The notes under the pieces are model-generated. The model was given only the letters and a program-made list of their open reading frames with translations. It was not told the DNA's origin and did no database searches. A stretch of DNA of 64,000 bases from UBA6168 sp964573725. Lineage in GTDB: Bacteria > Bacteroidota > Bacteroidia > Chitinophagales > Saprospiraceae. The stretch is taken from contig CAZNLJ010000001.1 in NCBI GenBank assembly GCA_964573725.1, forward strand, positions 166,096 to 230,095, in the 5' to 3' direction. Shown here one piece after another: positions 9,361 through 18,056 of the stretch. Numbering within the stretch: position 1 is the first letter of the stretch; each line of letters starts with the position of its first letter. The position numbers were made by a program, and so were the translations under genes.

Positions 9361-10557
9361 TCAATAGGCGCCGCTGATCCGGACGAAGAACGGACGGTAG
9401 GTATCCGCGTTCTTGAAAAGATCGGCGAAAGCGTGGCTGTTGACATTATAGGACACCAGCATATCATCCCCCGAACTGAAGGAGGTATGTGCGAACGCAT
9501 TGTAAGTAAAGAGGTTGGGTTGGTCGGATTGCGGCGTACAATAGACCAGGCGCTTGTTGTCGAAGCCGCCGGTCGCGGACGCGCCGTCATAGAGGTAGAT
9601 TTCCCCGCCGAGAATATGGTGTTGGGTCAGCAAGTGGAACTGCTGATTCCGGCGGAAGACGGTGAATTGCTCCGAGACGTTCGCAAAAAGCCGCTGGCTG
9701 GCCGCGGCCTCCGTCGTCCAGCCAGTCCCGTCGAAATAGGTCCAGGGAGCGGTGAGGTCAGTCCCTGCGACCCTTGCCACATGGAGGTATTTGGAAAAAC
9801 CGTCTTTCTCCGCCCCGTACAGGTAGATATGACCGTCCTCCCCATCCAGGAGGCAGGCCCCGAAGTTGACGGTCGGTTGCTCGACCATCCGCTGGATGGA
9901 CAACAGGGACAGCTCCGGTAGTCGGAAAGTGGCGATATCCACAGCGGCGTATTCGAAATCCCAGGCGCCGCCGGACCCGGTGGACCGGAAGGCGAACAGG
10001 ACGACCTGCAGGGTGTCGCCCCTCGCCAAACCATGGCCGGGCCAATACCACCATCCGTTTTCCTGCGGCTCCACGAAGGCGGTGGCACCGCCCTGCAAGG
10101 TGGTGAATTCGTCGCCGTCCTGCAGCACGAAGGCATTCCGGTGGAATGCACTGGGCGGACGGCTCCGGTCCGGGTTGACGATGCCCATGAAACTGTCGCC
10201 GAATAGCCAGAGCGTACGGCCGTCCGGCAGGGCTATGGAATAGGTGGCGTCCCCTCCTGTCCAGCCGTTCCCGTAGCGGGTGAAGTGCGCGTTGAAATCC
10301 GTCGCGGGCACCACCTCGATCGGGTCGGACCAACAGGCGGCGTCCTGGGTGAGGGTTGTATCCTGCCCCGTCGGGTCGGTCGGTCCGGCCGGGTCCGGTT
10401 CAAAGGGATAGAAACTGCCGGCGGTGAAATCCTCGGTTTCGTCCTCGCAGGAGAAGAACAGCAGGACGGAGCCGCACAAGGCCAGTAAGCGCAGTCCCTT
10501 TGTCCATGCGGCAGCGGAAAATAAGCCGGTGCGGGGATGTGAATTTTTCTTGTCCAT
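9361..10557 (-). CDS. DUF4185 propeller lipoprotein (copy 2)
   Basis: 398 residues beginning MDKKNSHPRTG at ATG 10557. The hydrophobic segment ends in the lipobox LFFSC followed by acidic residues (EDETED), the pattern of Bacteroidota lipoproteins exported toward the outer membrane. The Pro/Thr-rich linker PDPAGPTDPTGQDTT separates it from the propeller, which shows YSIALPDGRTLWLFGDSF, HRNAFVLQDGDEF and the family ending MLVSYNVNSHAF…YRPFFVRISG. It is the first gene of the minus-strand DUF4185–DUF4185–GH38 unit, with a good -7 element 26 bases upstream of the start. It is more diverged from copies 1 and 3 than they are from each other: it lacks the WLGDGFVN block and has WWYWPGHGLARG there. 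Function is inferred from the family only. Confidence 0.83.
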   Translation of the reverse strand: MDKKNSHPRTGLFSAAAWTKGLRLLALCGSVLLFFSCEDETEDFTAGSFYPFEPDPAGPTDPTGQDTTLTQDAACWSDPIEVVPATDFNAHFTRYGNGWTGGDATYSIALPDGRTLWLFGDSFMGIVNPDRSRPPSAFHRNAFVLQDGDEFTTLQGGATAFVEPQENGWWYWPGHGLARGDTLQVVLFAFRSTGSGGAWDFEYAAVDIATFRLPELSLLSIQRMVEQPTVNFGACLLDGEDGHIYLYGAEKDGFSKYLHVARVAGTDLTAPWTYFDGTGWTTEAAASQRLFANVSEQFTVFRRNQQFHLLTQHHILGGEIYLYDGASATGGFDNKRLVYCTPQSDQPNLFTYNAFAHTSFSSGDDMLVSYNVNSHAFADLFKNADTYRPFFVRISGAY

Positions 10558-10570
10558 GATTACCAAATAC

Positions 10571-10590
10571 AGTATGTTTGAACAAAGATA
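10571..10590 (-). promoter_or_regulatory. Promoter -7 element and GntR-like operator of the DUF4185–GH38 unit
   Basis: Read on the minus strand, TATCTTTG (10583–10590) is an exact match to the Bacteroidota -7 consensus TAnnTTTG, 26–33 bases upstream of ATG 10557. No clear -33 element is seen. Overlapping it, TATGTTTGAACAAA (10573–10586, plus strand) matches 12 of 14 bases of the perfect palindrome over the gntR start at 54621–54634. The site also lies about 60 bases upstream of the divergent mannonate-dehydratase-like gene, so it could control both directions. Confidence 0.5.
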
Positions 10591-10646
10591 ATTTTTTCGG
10601 TCGACAATACCGCCGGCCGGATTAAAAAAGCCGATCAAACTTTACC

Positions 10647-11720
10647 ATGAAACTAGGATTGGGACTATACCGGAGCCTGTTGAACGACCGCAACTTTGCA
10701 TTTGCCCGGCAATGCGGGGCTACCCACCTGGTGGTGCAGCTGGTGGATTACGTCCAGGGAGGGTCGAATCCGAGCCTGTCGCGCAATTACCTGGACGGCT
10801 GGGGCATTACCCGGAACCAGCGGAAATATTGGGAACTGGACGAGCTGCAGGCGCTGAAGCGACAGATCAACAGCCATGGGCTGGTGTGGGCGGCGATCGA
10901 GAACTTCGACCCGTCCCATTGGTACGACATCCTGTTGGACGGTCCGGAGAAGCACCGGCAGATGGACCAATTGAAGCGGATGATCGCCAACATCGGCAAG
11001 GCCGGTATCCCGGTCATGGGTTATTACTTCAGCCTGGCGGGCGTCTGGGGATGGCGCAGCGGGCCGGACGGGCGGGGCGGCGCCGTGACGGTGGGGTATC
11101 AGGCGGGGGCGGTGGACATCGGCAAGCCCATTCCCCGCGGGATGGTCTGGAACATGGTGTATGACCCGGACGCCCCGGCGGGAACGGTACCGCCGGTATC
11201 GGCGGAGGAAATGTGGGAGCGCCTGGCCTGGTTCCTTGCCGAATTGTTGCCGGTGGCGGCGGAAAACGGGGTCACGTTGGCTGCACACCCGGATGACCCG
11301 CCCTTGCCGGTCATGCGGGGGACCGCCCGTTTGTTTTCTTCCATCCCGGCGTATCGCCGGCTGCTGTCCCTGTCCGACCATCCTGCCAACGGGTTCGAAT
11401 GTTGCCTGGGTACCCTTCAGGAAATGGAGACGGGAGACTTGTACGCTTTCCTTTCCGAACAAGCGGCGGCCGGGCGCATCGGCTATGTCCACTTCCGGAA
11501 TGTGGTCGGAAAAGTGCCGGATTACCGGGAAGCCTTTGTCGATGAAGGGGATATCGACATGATCCGCGTACTCCGGATTCTCCGGGAGCACCGCTACGAG
11601 GGCGTCCTGATCCCGGACCACACCCCGGAATTGTCCTGTGACGCACCCTGGCATGCCGGTATGGCCTTCGCGCTGGGCTACATGCGGGGCGCCCTGCACG
11701 CGTTGGAACGGGAAGGCTGA
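10647..11720 (+). CDS. Mannonate dehydratase (UxuA)-like TIM-barrel enzyme
   Basis: 357 residues, close to the usual UxuA length. UxuA removes water from D-mannonate to give 2-keto-3-deoxygluconate. Recognisable parts are HPDDPP at 214–219, YVHFRNVVGK, DEGDIDMIRVLR, and a C-terminal IPDHTPE in place of the usual PDHG(R). The conserved His, Asp and Cys (FECCLGT) metal ligands appear to be present. The gene is transcribed away from the DUF4185–GH38 unit with an 89-base intergenic region that holds the GntR-like operator. A sugar-acid dehydratase fits the oxidation genes at 1.8–4.6 kb (lactonase, SDR), which would supply an aldonate. An alternative is a related sugar isomerase of the same barrel superfamily. 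Confidence 0.75.
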   Translation: MKLGLGLYRSLLNDRNFAFARQCGATHLVVQLVDYVQGGSNPSLSRNYLDGWGITRNQRKYWELDELQALKRQINSHGLVWAAIENFDPSHWYDILLDGPEKHRQMDQLKRMIANIGKAGIPVMGYYFSLAGVWGWRSGPDGRGGAVTVGYQAGAVDIGKPIPRGMVWNMVYDPDAPAGTVPPVSAEEMWERLAWFLAELLPVAAENGVTLAAHPDDPPLPVMRGTARLFSSIPAYRRLLSLSDHPANGFECCLGTLQEMETGDLYAFLSEQAAAGRIGYVHFRNVVGKVPDYREAFVDEGDIDMIRVLRILREHRYEGVLIPDHTPELSCDAPWHAGMAFALGYMRGALHALEREG

Positions 11721-11861
11721 GCCCGGCACAGCCTTCCGCTCCGATTCGTCCCTGTCGTCGATTTTTCCTCGCCCGCCGTGTCCGGCGGCAAAATATCCCT
11801 ATCTTGGCGGGAAGCGCGTGGCCATTTCCGCCCCTTGCGCCGAACATAAAATTTCCAAGCC

Positions 11862-13367
11862 ATGAGACTGTCCCTTCCGTCCATCCTTCTCTTCGCCTTA
11901 CCTGCCTTTGCTTATGCCCAGTCGTTTCCCGAACCGTTCGACCGAACATCCGACCTGGGTGCCGCCGGGGGTATTTCCCGATACGACGAGGCGAACCAGA
12001 CCTATTACCTGACCAGTGCCGGCGAAGGTGTGGGGAAAGACAGCTACCACGCCGTGTGGAAAAAGATTGGGGAAGGGCCCTGCATACTCCAGGCGCAGGT
12101 CGCCTTCACGCAGGACGAAGGGCCCGAAGGCCGGGAACTGGGCTGGATGATCCGGTCCGCCCAACAGGCGGACGCCCCCTTCGTGGCGGCCGTCCTGCTG
12201 TCCGACGGCCGGGCCGCCCTGGTCCACCGGGCAGCCTACGCCGGTGCCGTCCGGATGCGGACGATGGAGGTCACCCAGGCATCGGTCCTGCAACTGGAGA
12301 AGCAAGGCAACCTGTACACCTTGTCGGCGGCGCGCTTCGGAGACCTCTACCAACGCATATCGATGGAAGGGCCCGCATTCCCGGAAGGGTATGAGGCCGG
12401 CCTATTCGTTGCCTCGGGAGATTCCGGGCAAACGGTCTCGGCCCGTTTCTCGAATGTCCGGACGGTGATTCCGCCGGGAGATTCTTTCGTCGCCTACCAG
12501 GATTACCTGGACAGCTACGTGGAGACCTTGGATGTAATCAGCGGCGCGCGGACAGTTGTCTTGACAGCCGCCGGTTCCCTGCAAGCGCCGAACTGGACCC
12601 CCGACGGGAAGGCCCTGCTGTACAACGAGGCGGGAAAGATCCACCGCCTGGAGCTGGACGACCGTTCCGTCCGCCTGCTGCCCACCGCTCCGGTGGAAGA
12701 CAACAACAACGACCACGTCATTTCCTTCGACGGGAAAATGTTGGGGCTCTCCAGTTCCAGCGGCGAGCCGGAATACGGAAGTCTCGTCTACACCGTGCCG
12801 ATCACCGGAGGCACGCCCACCCGGGTCACCCCCTTGGGGCCCTCCTACCTCCACGGTTGGTCACCGGACGGCCGATGGCTCACATACACCGGATTGCGGG
12901 ACGGAGAATACGACATTTACAAGATCCCCTCGACAGGTGGCCGGGAGATCCGGCTGACGGACACGCCGGGCCTGGACGACGGTTCCGAATACAGTCCGGA
13001 CGGACAATGGATTTACTTCAACAGCGTCCGTTCCGGCAGCATGGACATTTGGCGCATGCGCCCGGACGGCCGGCACGCCGAACAACTGACTGCGGACACC
13101 TTGCAGAACTGGTTCCCCCATATTTCGCCGGATGGGAAATGGATCGTTTTCCTGTCTTACCTGCCGGAAGTCCGGGCGGACGACCACCCCTTTTACAAAC
13201 AGGTCTACCTGCGGCTCATGCCCGCCGGAGGCGGGACCATCCGGACCATCGCCTACCTGTTCGGCGGACAAGGGACCATCAATACACCGTCCTGGTCGCC
13301 GGACAGTCGCAAGGTCGCCTTCGTCAGCAATTCGGACCAATTGGTAGACCGGGCAAGCCGTCGGTAA
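11862..13367 (+). CDS. Exported TolB-like (PD40) beta-propeller protein
   Basis: 501 residues with signal peptide MRLSLPSILLFALPAFAYAQ. Residues about 22–200 form a beta-sandwich-like region that records no family I can name with certainty (similar in feel to LamG or DUF1349 folds). From about 225 to the end there are repeated PD40/WD40-like blades: NWTPDGKALLYN, WSPDGRWLTYTG, YSPDGQWIYFNS, ISPDGKWIVFLS, WSPDSRKVAFVS. Such proteins are usually annotated TolB-like; in Bacteroidota they often accompany carbohydrate loci and may bind or sense saccharides at the envelope. It stands 141 bases after the UxuA-like gene and ends 6 bases from the convergent OmpA lipoprotein. No enzymatic motif is visible. 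Confidence 0.82.
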   Translation: MRLSLPSILLFALPAFAYAQSFPEPFDRTSDLGAAGGISRYDEANQTYYLTSAGEGVGKDSYHAVWKKIGEGPCILQAQVAFTQDEGPEGRELGWMIRSAQQADAPFVAAVLLSDGRAALVHRAAYAGAVRMRTMEVTQASVLQLEKQGNLYTLSAARFGDLYQRISMEGPAFPEGYEAGLFVASGDSGQTVSARFSNVRTVIPPGDSFVAYQDYLDSYVETLDVISGARTVVLTAAGSLQAPNWTPDGKALLYNEAGKIHRLELDDRSVRLLPTAPVEDNNNDHVISFDGKMLGLSSSSGEPEYGSLVYTVPITGGTPTRVTPLGPSYLHGWSPDGRWLTYTGLRDGEYDIYKIPSTGGREIRLTDTPGLDDGSEYSPDGQWIYFNSVRSGSMDIWRMRPDGRHAEQLTADTLQNWFPHISPDGKWIVFLSYLPEVRADDHPFYKQVYLRLMPAGGGTIRTIAYLFGGQGTINTPSWSPDSRKVAFVSNSDQLVDRASRR

Positions 13368-13373
13368 GGAGTT

Positions 13374-15380
13374 TCAGTCTGCTTTTTCCGAAGCGAGGAT
13401 GGTGAAAGCGGTCCGCCTGTTTTGTTGGTGTTCCTCCTCGGTGCAACGGGCGCAAGGGCAGGTCGCCTGCGGCATCGATTCCCCGAACCCCCTCGCTTCC
13501 AGCCGTTCCGCCAAAATCCCCTTGGCAATCAGATAGTCGACCGCCGATTGGGCGCGCCGCTGGCTGAGTTCCAGGTTGTAGCGGTCGTTTCCCCGGCAAT
13601 CCGTATGGGAGGAAAGTTGCATCCGGACATCCGGGTTCAGGACCAGGGCGCGGGCAAGGGCATCGAGGGTCGGTTTCGCATCCTCCCGGATATCCCAGCG
13701 GTCGAAATCGTAGTAGATGTCCTCCAGCACGATTTCCCGGTTGAGATAGATTTTCTCGAGGACCATTTCCAGTTCGAAGCTTTGCACCGGATGATCCGGC
13801 TCCTGTCCGATGCCGATGGTGGAAAAGGATTCCTCCCCGGTCAGGAACCCGTCGCCGGCTGCCAGGAAGCGATATTCCGTGTCGGGAGCGAGTACCATCC
13901 GGTATACGCCGTCCTCATCCGGGCGCACGGTGCGCCAATCGAAGCCGGCCGATTGTACCTGCAGGGAGGAGCCGGTAAGCTGTTTGCGCCCGAGTACCTG
14001 GCTGGCCGGGTTATCCGGTTCCGCGAGGATTTTTTCCAGTACGAACACTTCGAGTTCCAGGCGATAGGCGACCGGAACCGTATCCTTGCGGGGCGGGACA
14101 GGAGGCGGGAGACTTCTTTCGAAGCGGTAGATATCATCCTTTCCGCGACCGCCTTCCCGGTTGGAAGTGAAATAACCCGTCTGGACAATACCGGCGGGCC
14201 ATGCGGCGGGGCGGTCCGCCATCCAGGCGAAATCATCCGCCGCCGAGTTGAGGGGGGGCTTCAGGTTCTGGACCGGCGTCCAGCCGCCGGCGGGCAGTCG
14301 CCAGGTCTTGAATATATCCAATCCGCCCATGCCCGGATGGAAATCGGAGGAAAAGTACAAGGTATCCGCGTCGACGGAAGGAAACTTCTCGTTGCCGGGG
14401 GTATTGATGGACCTGCTGAGGAGGACGGGTGCCGACCATCCTTCCCCTTCCCGGGAACATTGCCAGATGTCGTACCCACCCCAGCCGTCGGGCGCATCCG
14501 CGGTGAAAAAGAGGGATTTACCGTCGGCGGACAAAGCCGGTTGGCCGTGATTGATGTTCTCCCATGCCGGGATGACCGGTACGGGATCGGACCAGCCCGC
14601 GCCGTCCCACGAGGCGGAGAGGATGCGGCAAATGCCGTCCGAACGCTTGTCTCCCTGGCAACGGGTGAAGAAGGCGGTGCCGAAGTCCGACGTGAAGACG
14701 GCGGCACCTTCGTTGGCAGGTGAATTGATTTCCCCGGCGAGGCGTACAGCCGGGCCCTCGCCGGAAGGGTCGACCTGGAAGATATCCGCAAAGGACGCAC
14801 CGGTCCAGGCATATTCCCCATCACCGGTGGCATCCGGTCGGTCGGAGGTAAAGGCGATGCTGCCGTTTCGGTACGGTTGCGGGGCATAGTCCGCATCCCT
14901 GGAGTTGAAACCGGCCGGTTCGACCCGGTACACAGGCTGTTTCTCGGCCAGCCAATCCTTGGCCAGCTGGCAGGCGGCGATCTCCCGCCGATATTCATAA
15001 GGACTGCCGATCTCGATGCCCAGTTCCTTGAAAGCCTGCATCGCCTCATCGTAGCGGGCGGTCGATTTCAGCGTGTAGGCATATTGCCGCAAGGCATCCG
15101 CACCATAACCGTTGTCATAGGCGGTACGGAACCAATCCGTCGCCTCGGAGGGCTGGTGCAATGCCTGGTGGGAGGCGCCCAGCAGGTAGGCGATACGCCC
15201 TTTCTCCAGGCGGGTGTCCGCCCTCCGGTATTCCTTTTGCAGCAAATTGATGGCCACCGCGTACTGTTTCCTGTCGAAGGCGAAACCTCCGTCCTTGACT
15301 TTCTGGGTATAGACACAACCCGAAAGCAGCAAAAAAGGGAGGATTCCCCACAAAAGGAGCGGTTTGTTCAACTTCTTCAT
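13374..15380 (-). CDS. PorE-like OmpA-family lipoprotein (TPR–PD40–CRD–OmpA)
   Basis: 668 residues from ATG 15380. Signal peptide with lipobox LLLSGC. Domains in order: a tetratricopeptide-like helical region (about 20–115, FDRKQYAVAINLLQKEY … ARYDEAMQAFKELG); a PD40 propeller (about 130–430, with IAFTSDRPD, AVFTSDFGTAFFT, SLFFTADAPDGWGGYDIW, YFSSDFHPGMGGLDIF); a carboxypeptidase-regulatory-like beta domain (about 450–540); and an OmpA peptidoglycan-binding domain (about 555–668, YYDFDRWDIREDA, LSSHTDCRGNDRYN, LSQRRAQSAVDYL). This is the domain order of PorE, which ties the type IX secretion system to peptidoglycan. Many Bacteroidota hold several such paralogues, so a direct T9SS role is inference. 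ATG 15380 was chosen because only it gives a signal sequence. Confidence 0.85.
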   Translation of the reverse strand: MKKLNKPLLLWGILPFLLLSGCVYTQKVKDGGFAFDRKQYAVAINLLQKEYRRADTRLEKGRIAYLLGASHQALHQPSEATDWFRTAYDNGYGADALRQYAYTLKSTARYDEAMQAFKELGIEIGSPYEYRREIAACQLAKDWLAEKQPVYRVEPAGFNSRDADYAPQPYRNGSIAFTSDRPDATGDGEYAWTGASFADIFQVDPSGEGPAVRLAGEINSPANEGAAVFTSDFGTAFFTRCQGDKRSDGICRILSASWDGAGWSDPVPVIPAWENINHGQPALSADGKSLFFTADAPDGWGGYDIWQCSREGEGWSAPVLLSRSINTPGNEKFPSVDADTLYFSSDFHPGMGGLDIFKTWRLPAGGWTPVQNLKPPLNSAADDFAWMADRPAAWPAGIVQTGYFTSNREGGRGKDDIYRFERSLPPPVPPRKDTVPVAYRLELEVFVLEKILAEPDNPASQVLGRKQLTGSSLQVQSAGFDWRTVRPDEDGVYRMVLAPDTEYRFLAAGDGFLTGEESFSTIGIGQEPDHPVQSFELEMVLEKIYLNREIVLEDIYYDFDRWDIREDAKPTLDALARALVLNPDVRMQLSSHTDCRGNDRYNLELSQRRAQSAVDYLIAKGILAERLEARGFGESMPQATCPCARCTEEEHQQNRRTAFTILASEKAD

Positions 15381-15736
15381 ATACCTGTTTCGTTTTCCGG
15401 CGGCCGGATCAGGTTTTTTGCGGAGCGGCACGGGGCGACGTTCCGGAGGAAAAGGCCCCGTGGTTCCTTTTCCCGGTCCCCTACCCCATGATGACAAGGA
15501 GAAAGTGCCGAGCCCTGGCAACAAGCATCTTGGTCCCCGTCCGGCCATCAATAAAACGTCCCCGGCCATGCTTTGTTCTCCGTTGGACAAACCGACCGCT
15601 TCGGGGAATACATCGCGCGGAAGCATTCCTGCCGACCGCTTGCAAATCCGACGGTTTGTCGTATCTTGCCCATCTCCGGAACCCAATCCGTCAACGGCCA
15701 TCCTGGCAAAGGGTTCCAGCCAACCAACCAAGCGCG
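15381..15736. other. Intergenic region between divergent genes
   Basis: No coding region is supported. It holds an 8-bp perfect inverted repeat (GGAAAAGG at 15448–15455, CCTTTTCC at 15466–15473, 10-base spacer) that would lie in the leader of the OmpA lipoprotein gene. It also holds a possible promoter for the plus-strand gene at 15737: TTG at 15640–15642, a 19-base gap, then TATCTTGC at 15662–15669 (6 of 8 matches to TAnnTTTG). Confidence 0.45.
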
Positions 15737-16213
15737 ATGAGCAACAACATCATCCTCACCACCGACCTCGGGCATGCCATCCTGTTGGATGAACGGCAGG
15801 CCGGCCACAAGTATCCGCTGACCAGTCGCGGCGTCCTGATTTCGCAGCTCGGTCGGGAACTTTGCCTGGCCGAATGTCCGGAATCGATGGATGCCTATCT
15901 GGCTTCGGATACCATCCGGCAGCTAAAGCCATTCTTCCGCTTAGAGTTGGACGATCCGGGCAGGCGGCATTTATCCGTCTCCTTCAACGAGACCTCCCAA
16001 ACCGTCTTCATCATCGGAATCCGCGACATCGACATCAGTTTGGCGGGACCGACCCTATTGGACAACAGCAAGACGGAGTCCGTGGCCGTCCGCCTCCGGG
16101 ACCCTTCGGATAGCCATCCCGCCGGCAGGTTCCTCATCCTGGCCAGGATGGACGTGATGTCCCGCACCGGCGGGACCCGGGTGTTGCAGTTCTATCTATT
16201 GCCCGCCCGGTAA
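15737..16213 (+). CDS. Hypothetical protein, 158 residues
   Basis: I do not recognise this protein. The frame from ATG 15737 (MSNNIILTTDLGHAILLDERQ) reads as a real, soluble, mixed alpha/beta protein with no signal peptide or membrane segment. A candidate promoter lies at 15640–15669. Acidic and basic residues are balanced and hydrophobic strands alternate (TVFIIGIRDIDISL, RFLILARMDVM), unlike the arginine- and proline-rich antisense frames around it. Its last 18 bases overlap the end of the convergent gene 16196–17689, an arrangement that would give complementary 3' ends of the two messages. Confidence 0.6.
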   Translation: MSNNIILTTDLGHAILLDERQAGHKYPLTSRGVLISQLGRELCLAECPESMDAYLASDTIRQLKPFFRLELDDPGRRHLSVSFNETSQTVFIIGIRDIDISLAGPTLLDNSKTESVAVRLRDPSDSHPAGRFLILARMDVMSRTGGTRVLQFYLLPAR

Positions 16214-17689
16214 GCTCACCTTCGGACCGCCGGCCAACCGGCGTTCCACATAGATGAGCAATTCATCCACCCCGAGGGGCGGCTCCTTGCATGTATCGCG
16301 GGCGACCTCGGAAAGAAAAGCCCGGAAGCCCGTCAGCACCGGCCGGTATTCGCCCAGCGGCGCAGCGAACAATTTCCGCAACCAGCCGTGCAGCATCCGG
16401 CCCTCGAAACTGTCCTTGTCCAAACCCTGGGCCTTGAAATGCCGCCAGGTGGACCGGACCGCCGCATCGAGGGCATCCACCGCCCCCAATTCGAACAAGG
16501 AAACCAACTTCAACAAACGCACCAACCGCACGATATCCTCCCGGTCCTGGTTCCGCAGGTTCCGGATGATATGGTCCGACCATTCCAGGCAACGCCGGTA
16601 ATCCTCCACCAGGAAATACACGATCGCCACATTCCCCAGTAGGACGATGGATTTCTCCATGCCGAATTTACGGACCCCTTCCAATATCTCCGGCAGCATC
16701 CGGTGTGCCTGCCCGAAGTCCCGCCGGTTCAGGTAAAACAACAGGCTGGTGACCGACAACTTGAAGAAAATGACCTTTTGGTGGTGGTAGCTACCCCCGC
16801 CCTGCTCCCGTTTGAGCCGATCCAACCAGTCCTGGGCCTGGGCTGCATGTCCCGGGTGGCCGTATCCGGCATTCACCAGGTTCGACACATCGATGACATA
16901 GCGGTGGAACGCCTCCTCCTTGAGCAAGGGATACTGTTCCCACCATTCCACCGCCCGGAGATAAAAGGGAAAGGCCGCATCGGGCGTGCCCAGCAAGTGG
17001 GCGAAGGCCGCCTGACATTGGTAATACCGGCGTACGGCCTGAGCGGACGACGGCGGTGGTTCCGATCCCGACAAACGGGCGTCCGCCTCCGACCGAAGCG
17101 CCTCCAGGTCCGCCACGGATCCGGAACTGTACATCTGCAAAACGGCCAGCTGCAGCCGATGGTACAGGCGGGTGAAGGCCACCTCCTCCTGCAGGGACTC
17201 CAAGGCCGCCTGCTGCGCCGCATGCAGTGCCGACCATTCCTCCTGCTGTACAACCAATCGCCTGTCGAAACGGGCACTCAACTCCTCCCGGTGAATCTCC
17301 AGCAGGGCGTGTTGGTCCTCCAGCGCGGCGGCCAGCTGACGGGCCTCCCGGATCCGGCCCACGGATTGGTCGTATAAGCCCCGTTCATTGAGATACCGTG
17401 CATCCAGCAGATACTCCTTAATCCGGGCGGCGCGGGAGGATTGGCTGTGATAATCCCGCATGCTCCGGAGTATCGCTTCGTACAAGTAACGCTTGTCGGA
17501 GGCGAGATGCTTCGGGAACTGCTCCTGAAGCGCCGACTCGTCATAGGGATCCATACTGTTGAGCGCCTCGAACAAAGCCAGGTATTTGCTGCCCGAACGG
17601 CCGCTTTTGCGGGCATCCAGCACAAAATAGCGCTTTTCCGAACGCGACATCCCCCTGACCAACCGGTAGAGGTCTTCCTTTCCTTTCAT
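16196..17689 (-). CDS. Helical-repeat (TPR-like) protein of unknown function
   Basis: 497 residues from ATG 17689 (MKGKEDLYRLVRGMSRSEKRYF); an upstream TTG-type extension is of low quality. The protein is almost all helix, with pairs of amphipathic helices resembling tetratricopeptide repeats (for example YLYEAILRSMRDYHSQ, ALEDQHALLEIHREEL, RRDFGQAHRMLPEILEG, VAIVYFLVEDYRRCLEW). There is no signal peptide, so it is cytoplasmic. Proteins of this length and texture occur in many Saprospiria genomes without assigned function. It overlaps the convergent gene by 18 bases and is preceded by the 800-bp region with the candidate RNA. No catalytic motif is seen. Confidence 0.72.
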   Translation of the reverse strand: MKGKEDLYRLVRGMSRSEKRYFVLDARKSGRSGSKYLALFEALNSMDPYDESALQEQFPKHLASDKRYLYEAILRSMRDYHSQSSRAARIKEYLLDARYLNERGLYDQSVGRIREARQLAAALEDQHALLEIHREELSARFDRRLVVQQEEWSALHAAQQAALESLQEEVAFTRLYHRLQLAVLQMYSSGSVADLEALRSEADARLSGSEPPPSSAQAVRRYYQCQAAFAHLLGTPDAAFPFYLRAVEWWEQYPLLKEEAFHRYVIDVSNLVNAGYGHPGHAAQAQDWLDRLKREQGGGSYHHQKVIFFKLSVTSLLFYLNRRDFGQAHRMLPEILEGVRKFGMEKSIVLLGNVAIVYFLVEDYRRCLEWSDHIIRNLRNQDREDIVRLVRLLKLVSLFELGAVDALDAAVRSTWRHFKAQGLDKDSFEGRMLHGWLRKLFAAPLGEYRPVLTGFRAFLSEVARDTCKEPPLGVDELLIYVERRLAGGPKVSLPGGQ

Positions 17690-18018
17690 GTTGCATGGTT
17701 CATGCCCGGCGGCCGGCCGCCGACGGATACCGGGCGGTTGTATCTTACCGACGTATCGATAACGAGCCGCACCCGGTGGTTCGTACCCCGGAAAAAAAAT
17801 TAAGAAATTTTTCAAAGTGTTGGAAACCCCAACTCACCGCGACCGCCGCGCCGTTGCCGGCGCTCACTTTCCGATAGCCCCTGCAAGTATGCAGACGCCC
17901 GGATTCCCTACGGCCAAGCATCCAGGACAATGATTCCCCCAGCCAGGCCCCGGTCGGGCCCGTGTGTCCATGCCCCGAATATCCGACGCTTGGAAACCTC
18001 ATCCCCGGCAGTACATGG

Positions 18019-18050
18019 TTAGTGGGACATATCGCCGGACCGTAATTTTG
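18019..18050 (+). promoter_or_regulatory. Possible promoter of the structured RNA
   Basis: TAATTTTG at 18043–18050 is an exact match to TAnnTTTG. TTAG at 18019–18022, 20 bases upstream, is one change from the -33 TTTG. Transcription would start near 18057. Confidence 0.4.
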
Positions 18051-18056
18051 ATTCAT

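Noticed and set aside
11775..11790. Hairpin CCGCCG–TGTC–CGGCGG after the UxuA-like gene, considered as a terminator
   Set aside because: It is followed by CAAAATAT rather than a T-run on either strand.
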